Shown here: positions 57,236 to 64,000 of the stretch, piece after piece
Position numbering within the stretch: position 1 is the first letter of the stretch
Layout of the letters: every line of letters begins with the position of its first letter
DNA from: Acinetobacter wuhouensis
Lineage (GTDB): Bacteria > Pseudomonadota > Gammaproteobacteria > Pseudomonadales > Moraxellaceae
Assembly (NCBI RefSeq): GCF_001696605.3
Contig: NZ_CP031716.1
Coordinates: 186,001 to 250,000 of the forward strand
Length of the DNA stretch: 64,000 nucleotides
Reading direction: 5' to 3'
Made by a program: the position numbers and the translations under genes
Notes under the pieces: generated by a model
Database searches by the model: none
What the model was told of the DNA's origin: nothing
What the model saw: the letters and a program-made list of their open reading frames with translations, nothing else

Positions 57236-57724
57236 TTAGCGTTTAAATGGCTTTGATTTTTTTCTACGGATATATACAGTCTTTTGAACTTCTGCGATTC
57301 TTAGTCCAGAATCATCAAAAATATTTAAAGTGTAATTTCGATAAACGGGTTGGTAATTATCAGCCAGTTTTTTGATGTGATCTATTTCATTTAAATCTAA
57401 GCGAATATCTGCATAGACCGTACTTCGTCCTGGTGAGAGAAAATTAATGGTTGCCGCTTTGTCCCAAACGATATATTTAGGTCCAAGATGATGCATCAAA
57501 ATCAACATATAGAATGGATCAACCATCGAATATAGGCTACCGCCAAAATGTACGCCGACAACATTCTGATTGCGCTGAGTTAAAGGCATTTTGACACGAA
57601 CATGGAAATTTTTGAGATCAATTTTATCAATCTCGATACCAGCACCCTTGTAGGGTGAATAGTGATTCAACATAAACTTAGAGACAAAGGGGATTGTCTG
57701 TAGTTTCTTGATTAGTGAATTCAT
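57236..57724 (-). CDS. DUF4442 hotdog-fold protein
   Basis: The 162-residue protein has the DUF4442 pattern QNVVGVHFGGSLYSMVDPFYMLILMHHLG. It is a second hotdog protein, unlike the one at 8199-8669 beyond the family level. I start at ATG 57724 rather than the TTG 57730; the ribosome binding site is weak. Thioesterase-like activity is inferred from fold. Confidence 0.8.
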   Translation of the reverse strand: MNSLIKKLQTIPFVSKFMLNHYSPYKGAGIEIDKIDLKNFHVRVKMPLTQRNQNVVGVHFGGSLYSMVDPFYMLILMHHLGPKYIVWDKAATINFLSPGRSTVYADIRLDLNEIDHIKKLADNYQPVYRNYTLNIFDDSGLRIAEVQKTVYIRRKKSKPFKR

Positions 57725-57843
57725 GGTCAATTCTAGTTATCTATTTTTCAACCATAATAAAGAACAGAATGGAAAGAGGCATTGATCGAAATGCCCTATA
57801 CCATAAAATCATAGTCAATGGTTAAAACAATAAAGGTGAGTCG

Positions 57844-58716
57844 ATGCAAGCGCAAAGTTATTGGATTTCCACTCAAGATCAACAAAAACTATATGCAAAA
57901 ACATGGGGCAATGTTGAAAAACCGGCTTTAGTCTTGGTACATGGTTATCCCGATAATCAGGAAGTTTGGGAACCGATCATTGAAAATTTAATTCATGATT
58001 TTTATATCGTGACTTATGATGTGCGTGGTGCAGGTGAGTCGAGTGTACCAAAGCGTATTCGTGATTATGCATTACCGCGTTTGTCTTTAGACTTAGAGTG
58101 TGTGGTCAATGCGCTTTTACCAAATCGTAGCTTTCACTTAGCTGCACATGATTGGGGTTCTATTCAGTCATGGGAATCAGCCACTGAAGCAAAATTTAAA
58201 GATCGTATGTTGTCTTATACGACGATTTCTGGTCCATGTTTAGATCATGCTGCTTTCTGGATGCGCGATCAATTTGCCAATCAAAAAAGTAAATTTTTCA
58301 AACAATTATTTAAGTCTTGGTACATTGTTGCATTTCAACTGCCGATCCTAGCACCTACAGTTTGGCATTTCTTTAATCCTGAGCGTTGGGGCATGGTACT
58401 GAGTCAGTTGGAGAAAACCAAAGGCTTACCATTAAATCAAAATATTTCTAAAGATGGTGAACATGGGATTAGTTTATATCGAGCGAACTTTATTCCTCGT
58501 TTAACACGACCACGTCAGCGTCATGCAATATGCCCTGTACAGGCAGTCGTGTTAAAGCGTGATAAGTTTGTCAGCCCAGAATTGATCGATGAAATGCCAA
58601 AATGGGTCGAAAAATTTGAACGTGTGGAAGTAGATGCAAACCATTGGGCAGTATTGAGTCGTCCACAAGAAATTGCAGGATATATTGCTCAGTTCGCCCA
58701 TAAAAACCAAAATTAA
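57844..58716 (+). CDS. alpha/beta hydrolase (epoxide hydrolase/dehalogenase type)
   Basis: The 290-residue protein has the oxyanion motif VHGYPDN and the nucleophile region AAHDWGSIQS, where Asp replaces the usual Ser, typical of epoxide hydrolases and haloalkane dehalogenases. The catalytic His is in ANHWAVL. The natural substrate is unknown. A hairpin terminator follows. Confidence 0.85.
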   Translation: MQAQSYWISTQDQQKLYAKTWGNVEKPALVLVHGYPDNQEVWEPIIENLIHDFYIVTYDVRGAGESSVPKRIRDYALPRLSLDLECVVNALLPNRSFHLAAHDWGSIQSWESATEAKFKDRMLSYTTISGPCLDHAAFWMRDQFANQKSKFFKQLFKSWYIVAFQLPILAPTVWHFFNPERWGMVLSQLEKTKGLPLNQNISKDGEHGISLYRANFIPRLTRPRQRHAICPVQAVVLKRDKFVSPELIDEMPKWVEKFERVEVDANHWAVLSRPQEIAGYIAQFAHKNQN

Positions 58717-58737
58717 TAAGTTCACGAATAACTCGAT

Positions 58738-58783
58738 AAAAGGGGCAGTTTTACACAGATTCTCTGCTAAAATGCCCCTTTTT
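58738..58783 (+). terminator. hairpin abutting the antiporter start
   Basis: AAAAGGGGCA plus TTTTA pairs with TAAAA plus TGCCCCTTTT (one bulge), ending in five T only 16 bases before the next start codon. It ends the hydrolase unit, but its closeness to the next ATG is unusual. Confidence 0.75.
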
Positions 58784-58799
58784 CTATTCATCTCATCTT

Positions 58800-60167
58800 A
58801 TGATCGCAATTATTGCTGCTATTGTAGTCATGTTTGGACTATCTCTAGCTCGTGTACCTGTAGTTTTTGCTCTAATTATTGGGGCAATGACAGGCGGATT
58901 AATGGCAGGGCTAGGGTTACACGGAACTTTAGAAGCTTTTAATAATGGTTTGGGCGGTGGTGCAAAAATTGCACTGGCTTATGGGGTATTGGGTGCTTTT
59001 GCAGTGGCTTTGGCAAAATCAGGCTTACCCGATTTATTGGCGTACAAACTCATTAAAATGTTAAAAGCTGATGCGAATGTGTCCGCTCAGAAAACAGTAA
59101 AGTATGTAATTTTCTTGACGATTGCTTTAGCTGCAATTTCTTCACAAAACTTAATACCTGTACATATTGCATTTATTCCTGTGCTCATTCCACCATTACT
59201 GAGTGTGTTTAATCATTTGAATTTAGACCGTAGAGCTGTTGTATGTTTGCTCACCTTTGGTCTATGTGCGACTTATATGTTAGTCCCAGTAGGTTTTGGT
59301 GCAATTTTCTTGAATGATATATTGGGTCAAAATATCAATACCTTTGGTAAGCCTTATGGTTTTGCGATTAGTTATGATCAAATTCCGAAGGCAATGGCAA
59401 TCCCAGTATTGGGGATGTTTGTTGGCTTATTATTTGCCTTATTTGTGAGCTATCGTAAGCCAAGACATTATCAAGACATTCAAGTTGAAAATAAATCACA
59501 GCAAATCTCGAATGAAGTTAAAGCAGGAGAGGATGGAAAGCCACAAGTTGCGACTTTTACATTGATTATGGCTGCAGTTGCTGTCGCCATGACTTTGTTA
59601 GTACAAGTAAAATCTGATTCGATGATTTTGGCTGGTTTAGTTGGTGTTGCAATCTTAAGTTGTGCAGGTATTTTTAAATGGAAAGAAGCTGATGATGTGA
59701 TTGTCAGTGGGATGCGAATGATGGCATTGGTTGGCTTTATCATGATCTCTGCGCAAGGTTTTGCATCGGTGATTGAGGCAACCAATCAAGTACCAGCTTT
59801 GGTGCAAGCATCGGTCGAGTGGATCGGCAATAGTAAGGCTTTAGCTGCATTTTTAATGCTTTTGATTGGCTTGTTGATCACTTTAGGAATTGGTTCTTCA
59901 TTCTCTACTGTGCCAATTTTAGCGATTATCTACGTGCCTTTATGTATTCAATTTGGTTTTAGCCCTATGGCAACCATTACCATTATTGGTACTGCCGCAG
60001 CTTTGGGTGATGCGGGTTCACCAGCTTCAGACTCTACATTAGGTCCGACTGCGGGTCTGAATATGGATGGTCAACATGATCATATGAAGGACAGTGTTGT
60101 TCCAACCTTTATTCACTTTAATATTCCATTATTAATTTTTGGTTGGATTGCAGCAATGGTGTTGTAA
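58800..60167 (+). CDS. Na+/H+ antiporter family protein (NhaC/YuiF-like)
   Basis: The 455-residue protein has about eleven membrane spans and the family features GGGAKIALAYGVLGAF, SSQNLIPVHIAFIP and LGDAGSPASDSTLGPTAGLN. Related YuiF-type proteins move Na+, H+ or amino acids; the substrate here is not known. There is no visible Shine-Dalgarno sequence, and the start lies 16 bases after a terminator-like hairpin. Confidence 0.82.
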   Translation: MIAIIAAIVVMFGLSLARVPVVFALIIGAMTGGLMAGLGLHGTLEAFNNGLGGGAKIALAYGVLGAFAVALAKSGLPDLLAYKLIKMLKADANVSAQKTVKYVIFLTIALAAISSQNLIPVHIAFIPVLIPPLLSVFNHLNLDRRAVVCLLTFGLCATYMLVPVGFGAIFLNDILGQNINTFGKPYGFAISYDQIPKAMAIPVLGMFVGLLFALFVSYRKPRHYQDIQVENKSQQISNEVKAGEDGKPQVATFTLIMAAVAVAMTLLVQVKSDSMILAGLVGVAILSCAGIFKWKEADDVIVSGMRMMALVGFIMISAQGFASVIEATNQVPALVQASVEWIGNSKALAAFLMLLIGLLITLGIGSSFSTVPILAIIYVPLCIQFGFSPMATITIIGTAAALGDAGSPASDSTLGPTAGLNMDGQHDHMKDSVVPTFIHFNIPLLIFGWIAAMVL

Positions 60168-60186
60168 TATATCCAATTTATAGATT

Positions 60187-60222
60187 AAAGCTATTCATCA
60201 AGTGATTGAGAATAGCTTTTTT
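60187..60222 (+). terminator. rho-independent terminator
   Basis: AAAGCTATTC/GAATAGCTTT followed by T residues. Confidence 0.85.
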
Positions 60223-60539
60223 GTATTTGGTCTGAAATATTGGCTAGTTATGAGAAATATCGCTTAATTTTATTAAATATACTTTTTTATAATAATTCTA
60301 TTTATTAGAATATCTAATTAATTTTTTGATAAAAGTCTATTAAAATGATTGGTTTTATTTAAAAATAAAATCATATTAATTAAGTTGGTATTAAAACCAA
60401 CCTTAAAGCTATGATTAAAATAAATTTACTTATATAACAATTATTTAAAAATAATAATATTATTAAAACTTAAATAGATATTGCAAGATTATTAATACCT
60501 GTGTTTAATGCGATTAATAACAACGATGGGGTATTAATA
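60223..60539. other. very AT-rich region upstream of the first OmpW gene
   Basis: No gene; a long run of TTATTA/AAATAA words. It may carry regulated promoter sites for ompW, and H-NS binding is conceivable from composition. Confidence 0.4.
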
Positions 60540-61169
60540 ATGTTGAAACAAGTCGCGATTATTGCATTAATGGGAATGTCTGCTTCTGCTTCTGCTTCTG
60601 CTATGGCAGGTCAATGGCAAGTGAAAGTAGGTGGTTCTGTAATTGCACCGACTACAGATAGTGATGTTGCTGGTGTAGGTACAGTAAAAGCTGATCATGA
60701 ATTTGCATTTACGCCATCTGTTGAATATTTCTTTAATGATAATATTTCGACTGAATTGCTTTTAGCTGCACCTATTAATCATGATGTTTCTATTGATGGT
60801 GCGGACGCTGTAAAAATTAAACACTTACCACCAACAGTAACTTTTAAATATAATCTTAAAAACTCAACCCGTTTTACCCCTTATATCGGTGTAGGTGGTA
60901 CAGCATTTGTTGCTTGGGATGAAAAAACTAAAGGTGATTTAGCTGATTTAGGCGCTAAAGTTAAAGTGAAAGAAGATTTCGGTTTTGCAGGGCAAATCGG
61001 TTTTAACTTCCAACCTGCTGATGCAAAAAATTGGGGTGTATTCTTTGATGCACGTTATGCTCAGTTAAGCCCAGAAGTTAAAGTAAAAGTAGGTAAAGAC
61101 ACAATTGCTAAATTCGATCTAGACATCGACCCAATGGTTTATACTCTTGGTTATAGCTATAAATTCTAA
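60540..61169 (+). CDS. OmpW family outer-membrane protein (copy 1)
   Basis: OmpW forms a small eight-strand outer-membrane barrel. The 209-residue protein has a signal peptide (to about residue 22), GQWQVKVGGSVIAPTTD at the barrel start and the end YTLGYSYKF with a terminal Phe. I start at ATG 60540 with GATGGGG upstream. A paralog follows. Confidence 0.93.
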   Translation: MLKQVAIIALMGMSASASASAMAGQWQVKVGGSVIAPTTDSDVAGVGTVKADHEFAFTPSVEYFFNDNISTELLLAAPINHDVSIDGADAVKIKHLPPTVTFKYNLKNSTRFTPYIGVGGTAFVAWDEKTKGDLADLGAKVKVKEDFGFAGQIGFNFQPADAKNWGVFFDARYAQLSPEVKVKVGKDTIAKFDLDIDPMVYTLGYSYKF

Positions 61170-61196
61170 GTTTTAGTTCTTAAAATTTAGTTTAGA

Positions 61197-61223
61197 AAAC
61201 TCGGCAGTTTGCCGAGTTTTTTT
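61197..61223 (+). terminator. rho-independent terminator
   Basis: AAACTCGGCA/TGCCGAGTTT stem, GTT loop and a T tract after OmpW copy 1. Confidence 0.9.
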
Positions 61224-61427
61224 ATTGAATAAAAGATCAGACAGAAATATAGAAACTGAATTTACTTAGCATTTTTTATTTAAAAAATTTATTTCGATAT
61301 AGAAACCTAGAATTATTATTTTTTAATTCTTTTTGATGCATTTACATTGGTAGCTGTTCAGATCAAATGATGATCAGCACACACTTATTTAAAAGACCAT
61401 AGAAAAGAATCAAAGAGGTTAAAATAT

Positions 61428-62048
61428 ATGTTTAAAAGATCAACAATACAAAAATCACTTTTCGTTGTTGCACTGAGTTTTTGTGCAGTTTCAACGAGTT
61501 TTGCATCGAATTGGCAATTAAAAGTCGGTGGAAGTTTATTAGCGCCTGCCAGTAATAATGGCACACTTGCTGGTGCAAAAGCCGATGTGAGCTATGAATA
61601 TAACTTAACCCCTTCTGTTGAATACTTTTTTGGTGATTCACCTTTTTCGGCAGAGCTACTTCTCGCTGTTGCACCCTTCAAGCATGACATTAAATTAGAT
61701 GGCGCTGAAGCTGCGACATTTAAGCATTTACCACCAACAATCACTGCAAAATATCATTTAAAAAATAGTACTCGCTTCACGCCATATATAGGTGTTGGGT
61801 TGACAGTTGCAGTACCTTGGGATGAGAAGTTAAGAGGAAGTAACTCAAAACTTGAAGCCGATGTGACTTATGGTGTCGCAGGGCAATTGGGCTTTAATTT
61901 CCAACCTGCTGATGCCAAGAACTGGGGCGTATTTGCAGATGTACGTTATGCGCAAGTTGAAAGCGATGTGAAACTAGATGGTAAAGACATCGGCACTTTA
62001 GAGGTGAATCCTTTGGTGTATACCTTAGGTTATAGTTACAGGTTCTAA
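61428..62048 (+). CDS. OmpW family outer-membrane protein (copy 2)
   Basis: The 206-residue protein is a clear tandem paralog of the upstream gene: shared SNWQLKVGGSLLAP start, FNFQPADAKNWGVF block and YTLGYSYRF end. It has its own signal peptide and ribosome binding site (AGAGG) and sits behind a terminator, so the two are expressed separately. Loop sequences differ, which suggests different use. Confidence 0.92.
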   Translation: MFKRSTIQKSLFVVALSFCAVSTSFASNWQLKVGGSLLAPASNNGTLAGAKADVSYEYNLTPSVEYFFGDSPFSAELLLAVAPFKHDIKLDGAEAATFKHLPPTITAKYHLKNSTRFTPYIGVGLTVAVPWDEKLRGSNSKLEADVTYGVAGQLGFNFQPADAKNWGVFADVRYAQVESDVKLDGKDIGTLEVNPLVYTLGYSYRF

Positions 62049-62057
62049 AGTTGAAAA

Positions 62058-62096
62058 TGTATATAAAACCTTGGTCTAGCTCAGGTTTTATATACA
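62058..62096 (+). terminator. hairpin after OmpW copy 2
   Basis: A perfect 14-bp inverted repeat TGTATATAAAACCT/AGGTTTTATATACA with an 11-base loop; there is no clear T tract, so termination is uncertain. Confidence 0.45.
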
Positions 62097-62185
62097 ATAA
62101 TATTCAAAAATGATGCTTTTTGTACTGGTTGAAAATGTAGATTTTAATTATTCTGTAGCTTATTCATTGTTGTTGTCGAAGACTT

Positions 62186-62527
62186 ATGAAAGCTTTGATT
62201 TTCATTCTATTAGGCTTATTGAGTGGTATATCTATCAGCCATGCCGCCAGTTTTAATTGTGAGCGCGCACAGACTCAAACTGAACATACGGTATGTGAAC
62301 AATTGAGTTTGAATGATGCCGATGTAAAAATGGCAACGACCTATAATATTATTCGTAAACTTGTCCCGATGGGGACGCGTGGTGTCATTCAAGATCAACA
62401 AGTGAAATGGTTACAGCTTCGAGATCAATGCCAAGACAATGTGAATTGCTTAACCGAAGTCTATAAAATGCGCCAGCAGAAGTTGGATATTTATATGAAC
62501 AATATTTATAAACAGGGACCATTTTAA
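62186..62527 (+). CDS. LprI-like / DUF1311 exported protein
   Basis: The 113-residue protein has a signal peptide (to about residue 20). A four-Cys mature part (SFNCERAQTQTEHTVCEQLSL and DQCQDNVNCLTEVYKMRQQKL) follows, matching the LprI-like lysozyme-inhibitor family (DUF1311). Lysozyme inhibition is known for LprI itself; here it is an inference. Confidence 0.8.
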   Translation: MKALIFILLGLLSGISISHAASFNCERAQTQTEHTVCEQLSLNDADVKMATTYNIIRKLVPMGTRGVIQDQQVKWLQLRDQCQDNVNCLTEVYKMRQQKLDIYMNNIYKQGPF

Positions 62528-62609
62528 TTTTTGGCGAAACCTTGAAAATCAATAAAATCACTCCATTCATATAGCAATTGATTTTTAGTTTGCGTGAAAG
62601 GAGTGAAGA

Positions 62610-64000
62610 ATGAGCGAACAAACAACACAAAAACATAGCTTCCAAGCGGAAGTGGCTCAACTTTTACATTTGGTGACCCATTCTCTTTATTCAAATCCTG
62701 AAATTTTCCTCCGTGAATTGATTTCCAATGCGTCAGACGCATGTGACAAATTACGTTTTGAAGGGATCAATCATCCTGAATACTATGAAAATGATCCTGA
62801 CCTGCATGTCCGTGTTAGCTTAGACAAAGATGCGAAAACCATTACCATTTCAGACAATGGGATTGGCTTAACTCAACAAGAGGCGATTGATAACCTCGGT
62901 ACGATTGCCAAATCGGGCACCAAAGACTTTATGTCGAAATTATCTGGTGATCAAAAAGCTGATGCGCAATTGATTGGTCAGTTCGGTGTAGGTTTCTATT
63001 CAGGCTTTATTGTGGCTGAGAAAATTACGGTTGAATCACGCCGTGCGGGTGAACCTGAGTCTGATGGTGTGCGTTGGATCAGTGGCGGTACGGGTGATTT
63101 CGAAGTTGAAGTGATCAACAAGGCTTCACGTGGAACAGATATTATTTTGCATTTACGTGATGATGCACTTGAGTATTTAGAGTCTTATAAAGTTAAACAA
63201 ATCATCAATAAATATTCTGATCACATCAGCTTGCCAATCGAAATGCAAAAAGAAGTATGGCAGGAAGAAGAAGTTGCTGAGGGTGAAGAGCCTAAAGGCG
63301 GTCAGTATGTGAAAACTGATGAGTGGGAAGCAATTAACTCTGCAAGTGCTTTGTGGACACGCAATAAATCAGAAGTGACTGAAGAGCAATATGTTGAGTT
63401 CTATAAGAATTTAACCCATGACTTCGAAGCACCGTTGGCTTGGACACATAACCGTGTCGAGGGTAGCACTGAATATACCCAATTGCTTTATATTCCAAGC
63501 AAAGCAGCGAGCAATATTTTCACGCGTGAAGCCAAAGCAGGCATCAAACTCTATGTGAAACGTGTATTCATCATGGATGAAGCGGATAATTTAATTCCAA
63601 ATTATTTACGTTTCGTACAAGGTGTGGTGGACAGTGCTGATTTACCATTAAATGTCAGCCGTGAATTATTGCAAGAAAGCCGTGATGTGAAAACCATTCG
63701 TGAGGGCAATACCCGCCGTGTTTTGACTACTTTGGATGGCTTGGCAAAATCTGAAGATGCAGCAGACCAAGAGAAATTCAAAACTTTCTATGCTGAATTT
63801 GGTTCAGTGATCAAGGAAGGTTTGGGCGAGGACATGGGTAACCGTGACCGTATTCTTAAACTTTTACGCTTCTCTACTTCGACCAATGATGAAGTTTCAA
63901 CGTCACTTGAAGCCTACAAAGCACGTATGAAAGACGGGCAAAAAGCCATTTACTACGTGACTGCGGACAGCTTGGCAGCAGCGAAAAACTCACCACAACT
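62610..64000 (+). CDS. htpG: molecular chaperone HtpG (Hsp90), cut by window end
   Basis: The start ATG 62610 has AAAGGAG 6 bases upstream and the frame is open to the window edge (about 463 residues visible of roughly 640). The ATP-binding part has [16 protein letters not shown] and GQFGVGFYS. The Hsp90 middle domain follows and the C-terminal dimer domain lies outside the window. Confidence 0.97.
   Translation, partial: MSEQTTQKHSFQAEVAQLLHLVTHSLYSNPEIFLRELISNASDACDKLRFEGINHPEYYENDPDLHVRVSLDKDAKTITISDNGIGLTQQEAIDNLGTIAKSGTKDFMSKLSGDQKADAQLIGQFGVGFYSGFIVAEKITVESRRAGEPESDGVRWISGGTGDFEVEVINKASRGTDIILHLRDDALEYLESYKVKQIINKYSDHISLPIEMQKEVWQEEEVAEGEEPKGGQYVKTDEWEAINSASALWTRNKSEVTEEQYVEFYKNLTHDFEAPLAWTHNRVEGSTEYTQLLYIPSKAASNIFTREAKAGIKLYVKRVFIMDEADNLIPNYLRFVQGVVDSADLPLNVSRELLQESRDVKTIREGNTRRVLTTLDGLAKSEDAADQEKFKTFYAEFGSVIKEGLGEDMGNRDRILKLLRFSTSTNDEVSTSLEAYKARMKDGQKAIYYVTADSLAAAKNSPQ

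Overview
The window is a stretch of chromosome from a low-GC gammaproteobacterium, almost certainly an Acinetobacter. I did not fix the species; the genus call rests on recognised protein sequences and gene order. These include the thr-tyr-gly-thr tRNA / tuf / tRNA-Trp / secE / nusG / rplKAJL / rpoBC block with a TTG-initiated rpoC, a divergent argH and algZ-algR-like pair followed by hemC-hemD-hemX-hemY, a split type II secretion cluster (gspN-gspC-gspD), and the DUF475/TerC, yajR-like and ssb genes. No transposase, integrase, CRISPR array or plasmid/phage module is visible, so the window is mostly core chromosome with small accessory insertions.

Layout. 1-8.2 kb: a truncated choice-of-anchor I beta-propeller gene, a small PiT-like membrane protein, DUF1304, tenA, DUF475/TerC, a YajR-type MFS transporter, ssb and an unknown secreted protein. 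8.2-14.1 kb: a DUF4442 hotdog gene divergent from its likely TetR repressor, ahpC, pirin, an intergenic region with two probable tandem small RNAs, and an FAD oxidoreductase + methyltransferase pair. 14.1-23.9 kb: tRNA-Thr, Sel1 protein, small unknown genes, tRNA-Ser, kup, an exported DNA/RNA endonuclease, aqpZ, an AraC regulator divergent from a fatty-acid-hydroxylase-like gene, and a mosaic of degenerate hairpin repeats. 23.9-32.5 kb: yggX, argH, a two-component system, the haem genes hemCDXY, a thioesterase and H-NS. 32.5-39.8 kb: gspNCD, an FHA protein, gph, and trpE behind a structured leader with a possible 11-codon leader peptide. 39.8-54.0 kb: the translation/transcription superoperon. 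54.0-64.0 kb: an AT-rich TPR-DUF2971 gene inserted exactly between two copies of the rpoC terminator, a glycine-zipper lipoprotein, DUF4442, alpha/beta hydrolase, a Na+/H+ antiporter-family protein, two tandem OmpW proteins, an LprI-like protein and the start of htpG.

How it works together. The large central block makes translation and transcription machinery, with autoregulatory leaders before rplJ and an attenuator before rpoB. hemCDXY forms one overlapping haem-synthesis operon behind the two-component system. gspN-C-D supplies part of the type II secretion machine. The items most likely to be new are the single-gene TPR-DUF2971 insertion flanked by a 39-bp terminator duplication (possible mobile or defence cargo), the trpE leader, the paired small-RNA genes, and structured intergenic repeats, one of which sits between rpoB and rpoC.
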